Of a stretch of 64,000 nucleotides of DNA, positions 1-11,259 are shown piece after piece. The translations under genes were made by a program, and so were the position numbers. Within the stretch, counting starts at the first letter, position 1. Every line of letters starts with the position of its first letter. The notes beneath the pieces are model-generated. The model ran no database searches and had not been told where the DNA came from. It worked only from the letters and a program-made list of their open reading frames with translations. The stretch comes from Sepioteuthis lessoniana (taxonomy: Eukaryota; Mollusca; Cephalopoda; Myopsida; Loliginidae): assembly GCA_963585895.1 (NCBI GenBank), contig OY757921.1, positions 54,952,590 through 55,016,589 of the forward strand, written 5' to 3'.

Positions 1-194
1 AACAAAAACCAGCCAAAATTATCAAATATTCTCTGAAAATACCAAGAAGGTCGTAAGAAAGAACAAAATACATAACCAGAATATATATTTATCTATATGA
101 ATAAATCTCTTTATGGAGAGAGAGAGAAAAATAAATTGCCTGATGTGCTGGTAAAAGAATATTCTCGGAAAGCAATATTCAACTTTATCATATT

Positions 195-506
195 GGCCTC
201 ATTAAATTCCACCATGCGAGAAAAATAAAATCACTTTTTGTTATTGTTTCTTCTCACTACGTTTCGGCCAAATTTCACCTCTGGCCTTGCTTCAGGTGAT
301 TAACCGCGACCTCAGATAGGAATGCTGAGTCTTGTAACTGTATCCCCAGTAATTACTGCCTTCCATAGTTGTTGTCTATCGCACCACGTTTTTGACCAAG
401 TAAACCTCTGGCCGACTTGGGTAGGAATTGAAACCGCTATCTTCTGACAATGCTCACTTGGAACCGTAGAGACTCAACGCCTCTATCCGCTGCGCCACGG
501 GCCCCG
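195..506 (-). mobile_element. tRNA-derived SINE (family C), near full length
   Basis: Read on the minus strand, this begins at about 506 with a tRNA-like head. The A box is TGGCGCAGCGG and the B box is close to GGTTTCAATTCC, so internal RNA polymerase III promotion is expected. A non-tRNA body follows, then a 3' part with the stem GGCCA/TGGCC and the motif CCGAAACGTAG. The element ends in an A/T-rich tail near 195. Head, body and tail in this order are diagnostic of a SINE. The length (~310 bp) fits a whole copy. The 3' motif resembles the ends of Penelope-like elements and hammerhead-bearing retroelements, but that link is an inference. Confidence 0.75.
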
Positions 507-1381
507 AAATTAATGAGCCAAAATATTATAACCCTCGCTATGCAAATGGTACATATGCAGCTAATCTGGCCTCGAGTATTTCATTCTTATATGTTGGATA
601 CAACTGTTATAAGCAATAAGAAAGATCTGAGTGACTTTGACAAATCAGATAATGTCCGAAATTTCATGACTTGTGATGATCTTACGTTCGGTTGTTGTGA
701 GCACCTGTTATCAATAATCTATGGGAAGTCACTACCTTAAAGAAATAGGCCTGATGAGACTTACTGATGTGAGAAAAAAATAGGTTCCTTACCAAATCTT
801 TACTGTGACACAAAATGCAGAGAACGTGAACCTTGGTGAAAGAAAGAATTCGTGACAGTAAACTGTACAGAGATTTTTGTTGCCTATGGGGGTTCCATAG
901 CCACAAGCAGGTCATAATTCTCATACAAACTAATATTCATTATTGAAAATATTTTCAGTGGGCACATGGACGCCAGATAATATGTGAAGCGATAACTTAT
1001 GGTGTGAAAGAAATCTGGTGTTGGTGATACGTTCTGCTAGGAAAAACTGTGTTCTAAAAGTCACGTGGAGAGTACCTTACCACGTACCATCAAGATCATT
1101 GAGGAACTGGTATACCTCTTCATGGCAACAGTCTTCTACACTGAATGTGACATCTTTTAACAAGACAACATGTCCTGCTATCCAATAAGAGTTGTTTGGC
1201 AATTGTTTCAGGAACACAAAGAATAACTTGATGTTGTCTTAGCCATCAAACACCTTATTCAACGAATGGAAATTCTCCCTTTCTCCTTTTCTCCCATTGG
1301 TGTCAACTGCTACGCTGAAGAAAGATTAGATCCTTCTGAATTACAATAGTCTTCTGAATTACAATTAGACTGTTGACACGG

Positions 1382-1437
1382 TCCAGTCAGCTGGGGCAGT
1401 AGAATACACTGACTTGTATCTCTGCAGAGGGGCAAGA
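1382..1437 (+). repeat. Dispersed repeat, copy 1 (relative at 35042)
   Basis: About 55 bp with a clear relative at 35042-35092. Shared blocks include GTAGAATACAC and ATCTCTGCAG. The family is not recognised. It may be the end of a longer, decayed element. Confidence 0.5.
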
Positions 1438-2462
1438 CCCCATCTAATAAGTGTCCTGGATATGACATTAAATAATCTGATGGTGAGGCTCTAGTAGTGC
1501 TGAAGCTTTGGGAAATACGGAGTACCTCTTCACTGCCATTGCTCCCAAGTCCACTCTAACCTGATGTGGTTGCACCTGATGAGTTTATTTTATGCTTAGT
1601 TGTTAAGGAAACGCGTTCATCGTACATTTTTACTTACATTTTTGTGAAGTTGTTTTTTAAGAGTTTTTGGCACATAAAATCAAATATTCTTAAACAAATA
1701 CTTTACACGCAGCTGAATGTTTTCAAGTCTTTCACTCTAATAATAATAATTATATCTTTTCAAATAATTATTTCTATTCAATAATAGTTGTTTCTTTGCA
1801 TAGGATAATTTTGTTTCAAGTAATAATCGTTTGTAAACAATTATCGGTTCAAAGAACTATTCTTAATACAAATAATTTACAGTTGTATAGTATTAAATAT
1901 TCCTATCGAATACAAATAATTGCTAAAAAAAAGCAATTTAAACCATCGATGGATGACTCCGAGTCAAAGTGGACTTAGGAGTAATGTCAATGAAGCGATA
2001 ACTTATGATGAATTGGAGCTCCATCACCAGATCCAGTATAGTGCCATACTTAGGACACCTCTTTTAGGGGGGAACTTACCTCTATGCAAGGAATACAATC
2101 AGAGTATTCTAAGCCATGCTCACAGGGGGGTTTAGCCCTTTAAGGAGGGCATGATCTCACTTCAAACAGTTCTCTTCCTCAATAAATGAAAATCAAAAAC
2201 AAGAAACCATCAAAATTGCACTAAATCAATAATCTGCATTGTAAACTATAATGTTACTAAATTATAGTTTCATAGTTTTATATCTGGCGTTCGCGCTGTC
2301 GGGGGAGTAAAATTATTAGCTTATTTCCAGGAGGTCTTAGTACCTGCCTCTAATCTAAAAAGGGTAAGAGCTGACTTCATTGCTTAGCACCTAGAGGAGC
2401 ATGCGGACGGAACTAAGCAATTCTTGATCCCACCCTGATGGAGGTTGACTTTCAGCAGGATA

Positions 2463-2494
2463 CCACACACACACAAGCACACACACACACACAC
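2463..2494. repeat. (CA)n microsatellite
   Basis: Interrupted CA dinucleotide run. Confidence 0.9.
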
Positions 2495-3027
2495 TCATCT
2501 GACCTTCTATTCCAATTTGGATTCGTGAGGAACCAAATAAATTTCTACTAAGTTATTCTTTATATATATACGACAACCTACTGTATAAGTAGACTTAATC
2601 AGAAAAAAATAAAAATCACTGAGAAAACATACCATTATCCTAATGGAATAGAATGTTTTTCTCAGAACGTCACTTACTGCCTTTACTTGCTTCACTTGGC
2701 ATCCCTACTTTTTCGAATCAGTCGTTTAATTCTTAAGAAACAGACGATAATGAAATACTACCAACTTCGAATCCCACTATGTACACAGAATCACCTTCTT
2801 TGAGTGAACACTGACTTTTGGTATCGCTAAAAAAATAGAAAACACTAGAAGAACACGTGTATATCTTTATAAAAAGACTCGAAATTTAACACCTCTCCCA
2901 TTCCACTTTTGAAGTACAAGACTCGCATTCCTATTAGAAACAAAAAAATCCTAGTTTTCGGCTGAACTATCAAAAGAAACGATGCAAAATGATTTTTAAC
3001 ACTTTTGCAAATATTGCAGAGTGTTTG

Positions 3028-3032
<5 letters not shown>

Positions 3033-3089
<57 letters not shown>
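3033..3089. repeat. (TC)n microsatellite
   Basis: About 57 bp of nearly pure TC dinucleotides. It lies just upstream of LINE copy 1 and produces spurious Leu-Ser or Arg-Glu frames. Confidence 0.95.
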
Positions 3090-3090
<1 letters not shown>

Positions 3091-3684
3091 AGATATACCT
3101 CGGAAGCCATGGGAAGCAGCGTGGCAAACGAACGCAACGACGAGTCAACGGAGCGCTGAAACAGGCAAACGAATCCCACGGGCCAACGGCCAAAATCCAT
3201 TAGTTCAGGCGGGGAGCTACTGATACTCATCTTTTAGGGTGGCGTCTATTGAGGAGAATAAAACACAGCCATCGAAAGATTACCATGACTCATATTCAAA
3301 CCTCATGTCCAAACTGCATCGTCTTTCGCGCGGGTAAAAATGGACCGCGACCTGCTGAGGTTGGAGCTCTGGCCCCAGTGTTAGAAAAATCAGCTGCAGA
3401 ACTCAAACAAAAACCAAAATTACTTAAATGTAAAAGCACAATACAAAGAGTGACATTCAGCGTTAGAAATTTAAATAGAATAGGCCAACTACTGGAGCTG
3501 TCAGAATCTGGGATAGATCATAACATAGACATAGTGTGCATACAAGAACACTGGTGCCTTCATAGCGAAGATATAAAATACCACGATACCGGCACTGGAT
3601 GGACGTTTGTCTCGGCATCTGCATGGAAAACTGTCAACGCCACGATAGGGAGTTTAGGTATGCTTATCGGTCCACGTGTGGGCC

Positions 3685-4841
3685 TATGCTAGTCACGGGG
3701 CCCAATGTGGTGTGACTACTGGTCACATTATTTCTTGTGGCTATTGTGTTCGTGACAACCACATTAGCTACCGACTGTTTACTTTGTCAAATCCTTCCGT
3801 GCCCACGTTGTGTTTGAAGGATCCAAGAAGTGGGGTTGACAAAATTCACCCGGATCTTCTTCTAACGGTCAGATAATATGAGTATCTGTATTGTCTAGCA
3901 AATCAAAGAATAGAGAAAACCCGTTGTTTAACAACAACAAAAAATCGTTTTTATTGAAACACGTTTGTGAAACAATAAATAACAAACAAACGAGGTTTGC
4001 TTTCCTGGCAAACAGAAGAAGAAAGAATATCGAGAGAGGAAGAGTGACGATGAGGTGCGGTTAAGAGTAACACAAACGTCTCTAAGGTTTGGGACTTTAA
4101 AATTTTGTAACATCTGAAGGTTGATCGGAGTACCTCGGGTCTGGAATGGAAGAGATGCTTCTTTGGCAGTCTTGAGTTTCTTCTTGGTCCGTTTTTCTTA
4201 TCTTCTCTGAGGATTTGTTTAATTATCCCATTTTGTATAGACCAATATTTGGACTAAAAATGGTTTCTGATTGGTTGTCCAATAAGAGACAATTAGGAGT
4301 CATATTACCATTGGTTACCCAATCCTAGTTCAGTTCAGTTTAGTTTACTTAGAGGTATAGGGAAAACCCTTTTTAGATACTTTGACCAATAGGAACAGGT
4401 TTAGAGCCATGGGGTTGAACAAAAAAATTGCCTCACCTGAGTGGATAAGCCAACACAGCTCACCTTTATTTAGGGTGGAGCAAAATTAAATCTCCCTTTG
4501 ACATTGACCATCAGGATAAGGACTAGAAAAATATATCTTACGAAATGACCAGTTTTATCATTGTGATTAATGGATACCGAAAAATTGAATAAATTTGCTA
4601 GCCTTCAAAATCTAAAACTATTGTCTAGCACTTTACTGACCTTTAAAATCAAAAGCGATTGTTTCGCATTTAACTGACCTTTAGGAACGATCAACAAACT
4701 TTTGAGGTCAGTGAAGAAAAAGATACTTATTTTAAGGATCTTTTTTTGTTTGTGATATATATATATATTAATTTTTATATATTTCATAAATTCTAATTTT
4801 TACATATTAATTCATTAGTCAACCGCACATCGTGTCACACA
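3685..4841. mobile_element. 1.16-kb insertion inside LINE copy 1, class unknown
   Basis: LINE copy 1 is interrupted exactly here. The hexamer TGGGCC occurs at 3679-3684 and again at 4842-4847, as expected of a target-site duplication. The insert has loosely inverted ends (TGCTAGTCACGGGGCCC near the left, CGTGTCACACA at the right) and no coding capacity that I recognise. A solo LTR or a non-autonomous DNA element would both fit. The insertion is younger than the LINE. Confidence 0.6.
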
Positions 4842-6741
4842 TGGGCCCAAAAATCACTTAATAGCATCGAGAAACTACAGCCGAGGATGATGGTAGCCAC
4901 ATTTAATGGCAACCCCCGCACAACCAATGTTAGCATCGAAACAGACCTCATCGCCTTCCATGATGAACTATCCTCCCTTGTGCGTAGCTTCCCCAAACAC
5001 AACGTTCTAATCATCGGTGGAGACGTGAATGCCCAAATAGGTAAAAACGTAAACAACAAATTCAGCTTACTCAACTCGTTAAACTGAAATGGGGAACATC
5101 TAACGGATTTCACACGAGAAAATAGATTAACATGCCTTAATTCTAAATTTCAGAAAATAAAGGAAAAACTATGGATCTACACCTGCGCAAATAAAACACT
5201 AAAGTACATCCTCAGAAATAAGAAATGGAATATCAGCGCATTGAATTGCGAGGCATATTCCTCTTTTGAAGGTGTGTCCTCCGATCACCGAATTTTCACG
5301 GCAAAGATACGACTGAGCCTACGCAGGAATTCAGCTCTAACAACCACAACCATACACTATGACTGGTCCTTACTTAACAATAGGGATATTTGCGATAAAT
5401 ATACGTTTACAGTAAGAAACGAATTCAATGCACTTCAGGAGATATCAGAAACACTTACTCCGAATGATGAATATGAGAACTTCGTCAATGCCCACATAAA
5501 AGCGGCGGCAGAATGCATACCAACTAAATAAAGAGCTTAACCTAGAATCCCACGGGAGATATTAGCGATTAGGAAAAAACATGCTGACGTAAAAACCGCA
5601 ACCCTATGCAATTGGAGGAACCCAACAAATACCAACGGTCAGAAACTTAGGAAAACACAAAATGAACTAACGTATACCTGAAAAAACAAACAGAATATAT
5701 CCAAAATCAGATCAATAAGATTAGAGCATCGGTTGGAGAGAGACAATCTAGGATAGCATGGCAAACAGTAAATGAAGTGAGTAAAAGAAAGAGCACATCG
5801 AGAGCTAAACTAAAAGCTGTTAGCTAGGAAGAAAGAATATACTCTGTCAAATGACTCTGTACACAAAGGGAAGATGGAGTAAATACTTCTTGCCTACGGT
5901 CTCTCCAAAGAAACCGTCGCAGCCATAATGATACTATATAAAAACACAAAAGTAAAAGTTGGCTCACCAAATGGAGACATAGACTACTTCGAAATAGTAG
6001 CAGCTGTTCTGCAAGGAGATACATTAGCCCCATACCTGTTTATTATCTGCCTAGACTACGTGCTTCGAACGTCTGTAGAGTTAATGAAAAAAAACGGCTT
6101 TACGCATGCAAAGGAAAGAAGCAAAAGATACCCTGCATAAACTATTACTGACGCTGACTACGCCGATGACAGTGCTTCTCGCAAATACACCTGATCAGGC
6201 TCAATCCCCGCAGCATAGTCTGGAATGGGCTGCTGGTGGCATAGGCCTCCATGTGAACGCAGACAAAACAGAATGCATGTGCTTTAATTAAAGAGGCAAC
6301 ATCTCCACAATAAATGGTGGTTCTCTGAAACTCGTGGATAAGTTCATCCACCTCGGAAGCAGCGTTTCATCAACCGAAAAAGACATTAACACGTGACTAG
6401 CAACGGCATGGATAGCTATCGATAGGCTATACGTCATACGGAAGTCAGACCAGTCTGATAAAATAAAACGCAGTTTTTCTAAGCAACGGTCCTTTCAATA
6501 TTGCTATATGGATGCACTACGCGGACGCTAACTAAGAATATGGAGAAAAAGCTTGGCAATAAAACAAGAAAGCTACAACCTGTATTGAACAAATCCTGGA
6601 GGCAAGACCCCACCAAGCAGCTGCTGTACAACCACCTACCACCCATCACGAAAACCATCCAAATTAGAAGAACCTAACTTCCAAATAAATGCTGGGGAAG
6701 CAAGGACAAACTCATGAGCGATGCACTCCTATGGACTCCTT

Positions 6742-6805
6742 CACATGGACGAGTAAAGTTGATCAACCAGCTTGAGCGTATCTACAGTAGCTCTGTGTCG
6801 ATAGA
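6742..6805 (+). repeat. Source segment of a 64-bp copied block
   Basis: Part of the 3' coding region of LINE copy 1. The same 64 bp, with one mismatch that I can see, recurs in the same orientation at 7438-7501, outside the LINE. Confidence 0.85.
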
Positions 6806-6905
6806 GGATGTAGCCTACCGGTAGCGATGGATGACAGGGACGAGTGGCGAGAGAGGGTCAGGGAAATCCGTGCTAGCAGCAAGACATGATGATGAGGAGG
6901 ATGAG

Positions 6906-8196
6906 TTATGCTTCATTTTGCATGTCCCAAATGTTCTATTTGTGGTCGATTATCAACTTTTCATGGTCTATCAGAATTTGTTTCAAAATAAGAACATTTT
7001 TATGTGTTTTATTAACAAATCCTACACTTTTAAGCGACTAGAAAATCAAGTAATGTCATTATTCAATCTCTCTATAAATAGCTTTTAAACTATACATGGA
7101 GATAGCCTACTATAGCAAACAACGATCTGGCTGTCTGTCGTTAATAGTTGACATTAGCGATCTCCAAACACCGAGCTTCAAAGTATATGCTACTGGAGTA
7201 CAAGGAAATAAAATGAAACGAAGTTAGCTGCACTTTTTTTTTAATTATTTCTTTTGATCATAATTTTAAATTTGTTAAATTCTTATAAAGTTAGAGTCTA
7301 TTAACCACGTATCTGAGATTATAGTTGACTTATGACTTGTATTCTGGTCTTAATTAGCACTTACTTGATGGAGAAATAGTAAATTTTGGTGAACCTGACA
7401 AGATGAAAAAAATAAGTGGAAAAGTGGATAAATCACACACATGGACGAGTAAAGTTGAACAACCAGCTTGAGCGTATCTACAGTAGCTCTGTGTCGATAG
7501 ATGGCTTTTCTTCCTTGAATAAATAACAAAATATTACTACTAAACACATTGTAAGTGTTTGTTTATCCACTTTTCCACTTATTTTGATCACTCATCTTGA
7601 TGAAACTGGTTGTTAACTTATAGCTTTAAGGGCTGAATTATAATCTGTGTTGCTACTTTTCATTTGGCTCTTCATTCCTCAAATTTTCTGTCACAAACAT
7701 TGACTCGTATCAACTCATTTGTTTTTACTTTGTTTTGTTGTCCACTTTCTATTTTCAATAAATATTACTCTAACTTTTCAATCTTGAAGTTTTAATGTCT
7801 TTCGTTGTCTACTAGTATGTTTTCCTTTTTTAGCGACACCATTTATTTCATATTCACACTAAAGTTTAGACCCAGCTGACAGGAAACAAAAAATAAAGAA
7901 AATATAGAGAAATTGACATATGATAAAATTTTCAGTTGTTTAGGCGAAATATTTACACCTTCGAAAAAATTCAGAATTATCGTTTTATGTCTTCTGTCGT
8001 TGATAGAGCCTAGAATATTAGATACTGAAAATGTCTTAAAATCGAGAAATAAAGGAGCTCATGAAGAATTTAGGTATTGATTTAACAATGTATGAAAGCG
8101 CATTATCAGATTATTTATCAATGGACATCCATAGCTTGACTAATCCAAACTTGTTATTGTACTTTCACTTATTTAAAGTATTTACAGTTTATAAGG
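6906..8196. other. Unrecognised AT-rich stretch with an inverted repeat
   Basis: No gene is recognised. The stretch contains 22-bp inverted arms at 7411-7432 and 7562-7583 whose loop holds the copied LINE block at 7438-7501. Confidence 0.6.
7411..7583. repeat. Inverted repeat with LINE-derived loop
   Basis: Arms AATAAGTGGAAAAGTGGATA and its complement (22 bp each, perfect) flank a ~129-bp loop. The loop contains 7438-7501, a copy of 6742-6805. Weaker pairing continues outward on both sides (AAGATGA against TCATCTT). Confidence 0.85.
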
Positions 8197-8390
8197 GGTT
8201 TATGGTGTAATTGTTAACGTCGTATGAGATGAACACGACGACTCTAGTTCAAATCCTGGACGAAACTGTTTACATTTCACACTACGCGAATACCCTCGGG
8301 AAAGCATGAATCCAACTAGTCTATGTGCAACAATGAATATCTAGTAGAGTAGACTAGACACTTTTATCTAAGTATGACAACCAAGCCTAG
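8197..8390 (+). mobile_element. tRNA-derived SINE (family A)
   Basis: The tRNA-like head has an A box TGGTGTAATTGTTAACG and a B box AGTTCAAATCC. The body has TTTCACACTACGCGAATA and GGGAAAGCATGAATCC. The same body recurs at 19750-19985, 25065-25265 (minus) and 53745-53950. The copy is diverged. Confidence 0.7.
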
Positions 8391-9354
8391 TAGAAGGAAA
8401 TATGAATTCAAACATGTCAAACTTTGCATAAAATTGACCTTGTGTTGCAGCCTGTCGTGCAGATCTGTTAAAGAAAATTTGTTCGCAAAATATAGTAAAT
8501 TTGTGCCGAAAAATGGGTAAGTTAAAAACAGTAGAAAGTTAGTATCAGGAAAAAAACATGAACACATTGGAATTTTATAGTATTATATTACCGTTGCAAA
8601 CAAATTGTTCTGTTTGCAGCTATATAATATTATACAAGAATAAACATATAATAGTTCACTTAACCTTGTGTTGTATACACCAAAGTTTAACGTATTTTAC
8701 ACAGCTCTGGTTCACTGCTGGAATTTCAGCTGAGGGAATTTTAACATCCGCTCGTTACTGAGCACGGTTGAAAAAAGAGAAATCGACATATTTAAAATAT
8801 CTGGCACCAACGCATGGAAGCCATTGATTGGTTAATATTATTTACTGACTTATTATATGCATCATACATGTTCTTCAGAGAGTGGGATCCACTACAGGAG
8901 ACAACCCACTTACCTTAGTTATATACTTTTTATAGTATTGGGAAATATATATGAGAAATATACCCTATACCCTATAGTCCAGATCGTTATCCAATTTTGT
9001 CCAAGAGAATATTATTGAGAGTTCTTGCTTCAGAGTAGCGTTGAACCTGATGTTAGAAAAAGATTGAATGGGTAGTAATGCAGTATATATGAATTCCATT
9101 AAGATAGGAATGCATATAGTCAATGAAAAATATTTGTACTTCAAGAACCCTGTGCAGAGGGACAATGGTTAGGAAAGAGTCGTGAATTTTACCAGAATTA
9201 CCTTGTACCATTTTTTTTTTTTTTTGGAAAGAAACGTTCCGAAAATAATTCCACTAATTTATATACAGAGGAACTACGATATATAGAGAGAACACAGCAC
9301 TACAGGAATCAAAATGTATCACTTCTTCTGTCTGTCTGATTTTTTATATATATG

Positions 9355-9405
9355 TTTGTGTGTGTATGTGTGTGTGCGCGCGCGCGTGTGTGTGTGTGTG
9401 TGTGG
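9355..9405. repeat. (TG)n microsatellite with a GC core
   Basis: Alternating purine-pyrimidine run including CGCGCGCG, a sequence type able to adopt Z-DNA. Confidence 0.9.
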
Positions 9406-10075
9406 TGGATAAATGTGTAAATGTTTGAATAACACACCGATCTACAAATTGATAATTTTTATTTCTTTGAATCGTGTACAGAGTTTTGGGGAAAAAAAGA
9501 AGTTACAAAGTTTTTTTGTTCTTGAAAAAAAAGATTATATAAGGTAAATACTGCAAACGAAAAACAAAAAAAAAACGTGTAGAAGTTAGCGTAGTTTAAG
9601 CTTTAAACGGACAAAATATCATTGTTTTGTGTGCGTATGTGATCTTCTCCGCAGTGGGAAAAGTATTTTAATACGTTCGTGTATGTGTATATGCTAAATG
9701 ACGATCAACAGGTAAAGATATTTTTATATTAGTATGAATATTTCCAACACAGTCAAAAAATGTAAACAAAAAAAGGTAAATATTTTTTGTTTGCCTAATT
9801 ATTTTCGTGATATTAAATATAGACTAGATAGGATGACGTAATTTCTTTTGAATGTTAGAGAATAAAAAAATAACCGCAAGATATACTAGACGAAAGAAAC
9901 GATAAATCAATGAATAGATTATTTTGGGTTTTGTTCCTTCAAATTTTACGCGGCAACTCAAATATTGACATCTGGAAAATCTAAAAGTAGTTTGCAAAAC
10001 AGCGATTGGTCAATAAATGCAAAATATGAGCCTATGTTTGGACAAAAAATTAAATTTTTTAGTATGGAAATCAAT

Positions 10076-10078
<3 letters not shown>

Positions 10079-10113
<35 letters not shown>
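10079..10113. repeat. (AT)n microsatellite
   Basis: About 35 bp of pure AT. Confidence 0.9.
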
Positions 10114-10116
<3 letters not shown>

Positions 10117-10541
10117 CATGTTTGATTAATTAATAAAGAAACATTTTGTCTATATAATTCTATTAAGATCCTTTCAAGTTTTCTGATAAGTGTCATGTTT
10201 TCAGGTTAGAGTTGGTTGATGAATTTACCAAACTTGTCTCGAGGCTTTCGGACCTTTCATATGCTATCATCAGGGGCTGCTCGCATCTATAAAGAGTGTT
10301 TTTAAAGAATTTTGAAAGTTTTACGTCAACGCAGAGTAGGATAAAACTTAGATGCTGATGAATTTATAAAACAGAACGCTATCAACGGAAATAGAATATT
10401 ATCAAGAAATATGGAATATTTTTAAAAAAAAACAAAAAAAAAACACTAAAAGCATTTCAAAACATATCGCTATTTTCAAAATTAATTCTATTGATATTAG
10501 GGATTTTTTTTTGTTTTTATAAGTAGGGCTTCCAGGATTTG

Positions 10542-11259
10542 TGTTGTATACTCACATAATAAGTATGCTTATATACACATATATATATATATGTGTGTGT
10601 GCTGCAGAATCATAACGACACAATAAACAGACGAGCGAAGACTTCTTTAAAAAAAATATACCTCTCATTTTATTGCAAGGGCTCGAAAAGGGTTACTCAA
10701 GGTTTTTCTGTAAGAGGGAGCTGGAGACCGAACAGATCTGCAATATATTGACCCCCCACTCTTATGGCCATCAGCGTTGTGTTTTTCTTGTCCTCCTGTG
10801 CTGCTCAACCGGAGGCTCGGGAGCTCAGCTTTTTGCTGGGTGCTGGCTTTCTCTACCACATCTTGTCACCAACGGATCTCCAAAACTACTGGGGGTCCCG
10901 AGGGCCCCTTCGACCGGGTACGGCTTTCCCTACCACATATCGTCTCTAACTCATCTGTCTGACTTCCTGTCTTGACCGAGTTATATAATAGTTCAACGCC
11001 CTCTCAATCGCCCACTCAATCTTTGGAATGGCATGATTGATCGTCAACAGGCGGAAATAACTGTCATGCAGTTCAGAGGTCACTCTCTTCCGGTCCATCA
11101 GTCTATGAGTGTATCATGAGCTTTTACATTGTCCCATTTCGTCAGCCAAATCCGCCTACGCGATTTCTTTCGATTACTGGCCATTGGAATGTGTCACTTC
11201 TTTCCGGTGCATCACTTTGGAATGGCATGTTTGGCCGGGCCGAAGGTCAATATATAACA
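10542..11259 (-). repeat. 3' LTR of the 10.5-14.8 kb element
   Basis: Direct repeat partner of 14065-14756. The ends are short inverted TGTT/AACA. It contains ACTGGGGGTCCCGAGGGCCC, a GC-rich core shared by both copies. A third partial copy is at 36196-36440. Confidence 0.85.

Larger units (their letters stand above)
507..3189. other. Unrecognised AT-rich stretch
   Basis: No gene or known transposon is recognised here. Open frames are short and unlike any family I know. The stretch holds a (CA)n run, a short repeat at 1382-1437 that has a relative near 35042, and a long (TC)n run near its end. Confidence 0.5.
3190..6905 (+). mobile_element. RTE-type LINE, copy 1, degraded and split
   Basis: Non-LTR retrotransposon of the RTE/RTE-X type. 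The apurinic endonuclease domain begins near 3440 (RNLNRIGQLLEL, then CIQEHW) and resumes after an insertion with GGDVNAQIG near 5020 and SSDHRI near 5280. Reverse transcriptase follows from about 5875 (LLAYGLSKETVAAIM, LQGDTLAPYLFI near 6015). The C-terminal part runs to about 6890, and the element ends in an ATGATGATGAGG tail typical of this group. Frames are interrupted many times. There is also an internal deletion near 5840-5850 that joins the linker to the late RT region, so the early RT motifs are absent. The 5' end is set by homology to copy 2 (GAGAATAAAAC region). Confidence 0.85.
8391..10541. other. Unrecognised stretch rich in simple repeats
   Basis: No gene is recognised. It holds poly-T near 9211, (TG)n at 9355-9405, (AT)n at 10079-10113, and a decayed repeat at about 10204-10290 (minus) with CTGATGATAGC and GGTCCGAAAG motifs. 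Confidence 0.5.

Noticed and set aside
2970-3230. Frames rich in Leu-Ser or Arg-Glu repeats
   Set aside because: They are translations of the (TC)n microsatellite and have no domain.
10673-10975. 100-codon frame with apparent signal peptide, also seen at 14237
   Set aside because: It is LTR sequence; the frame is not kept between the two LTRs.
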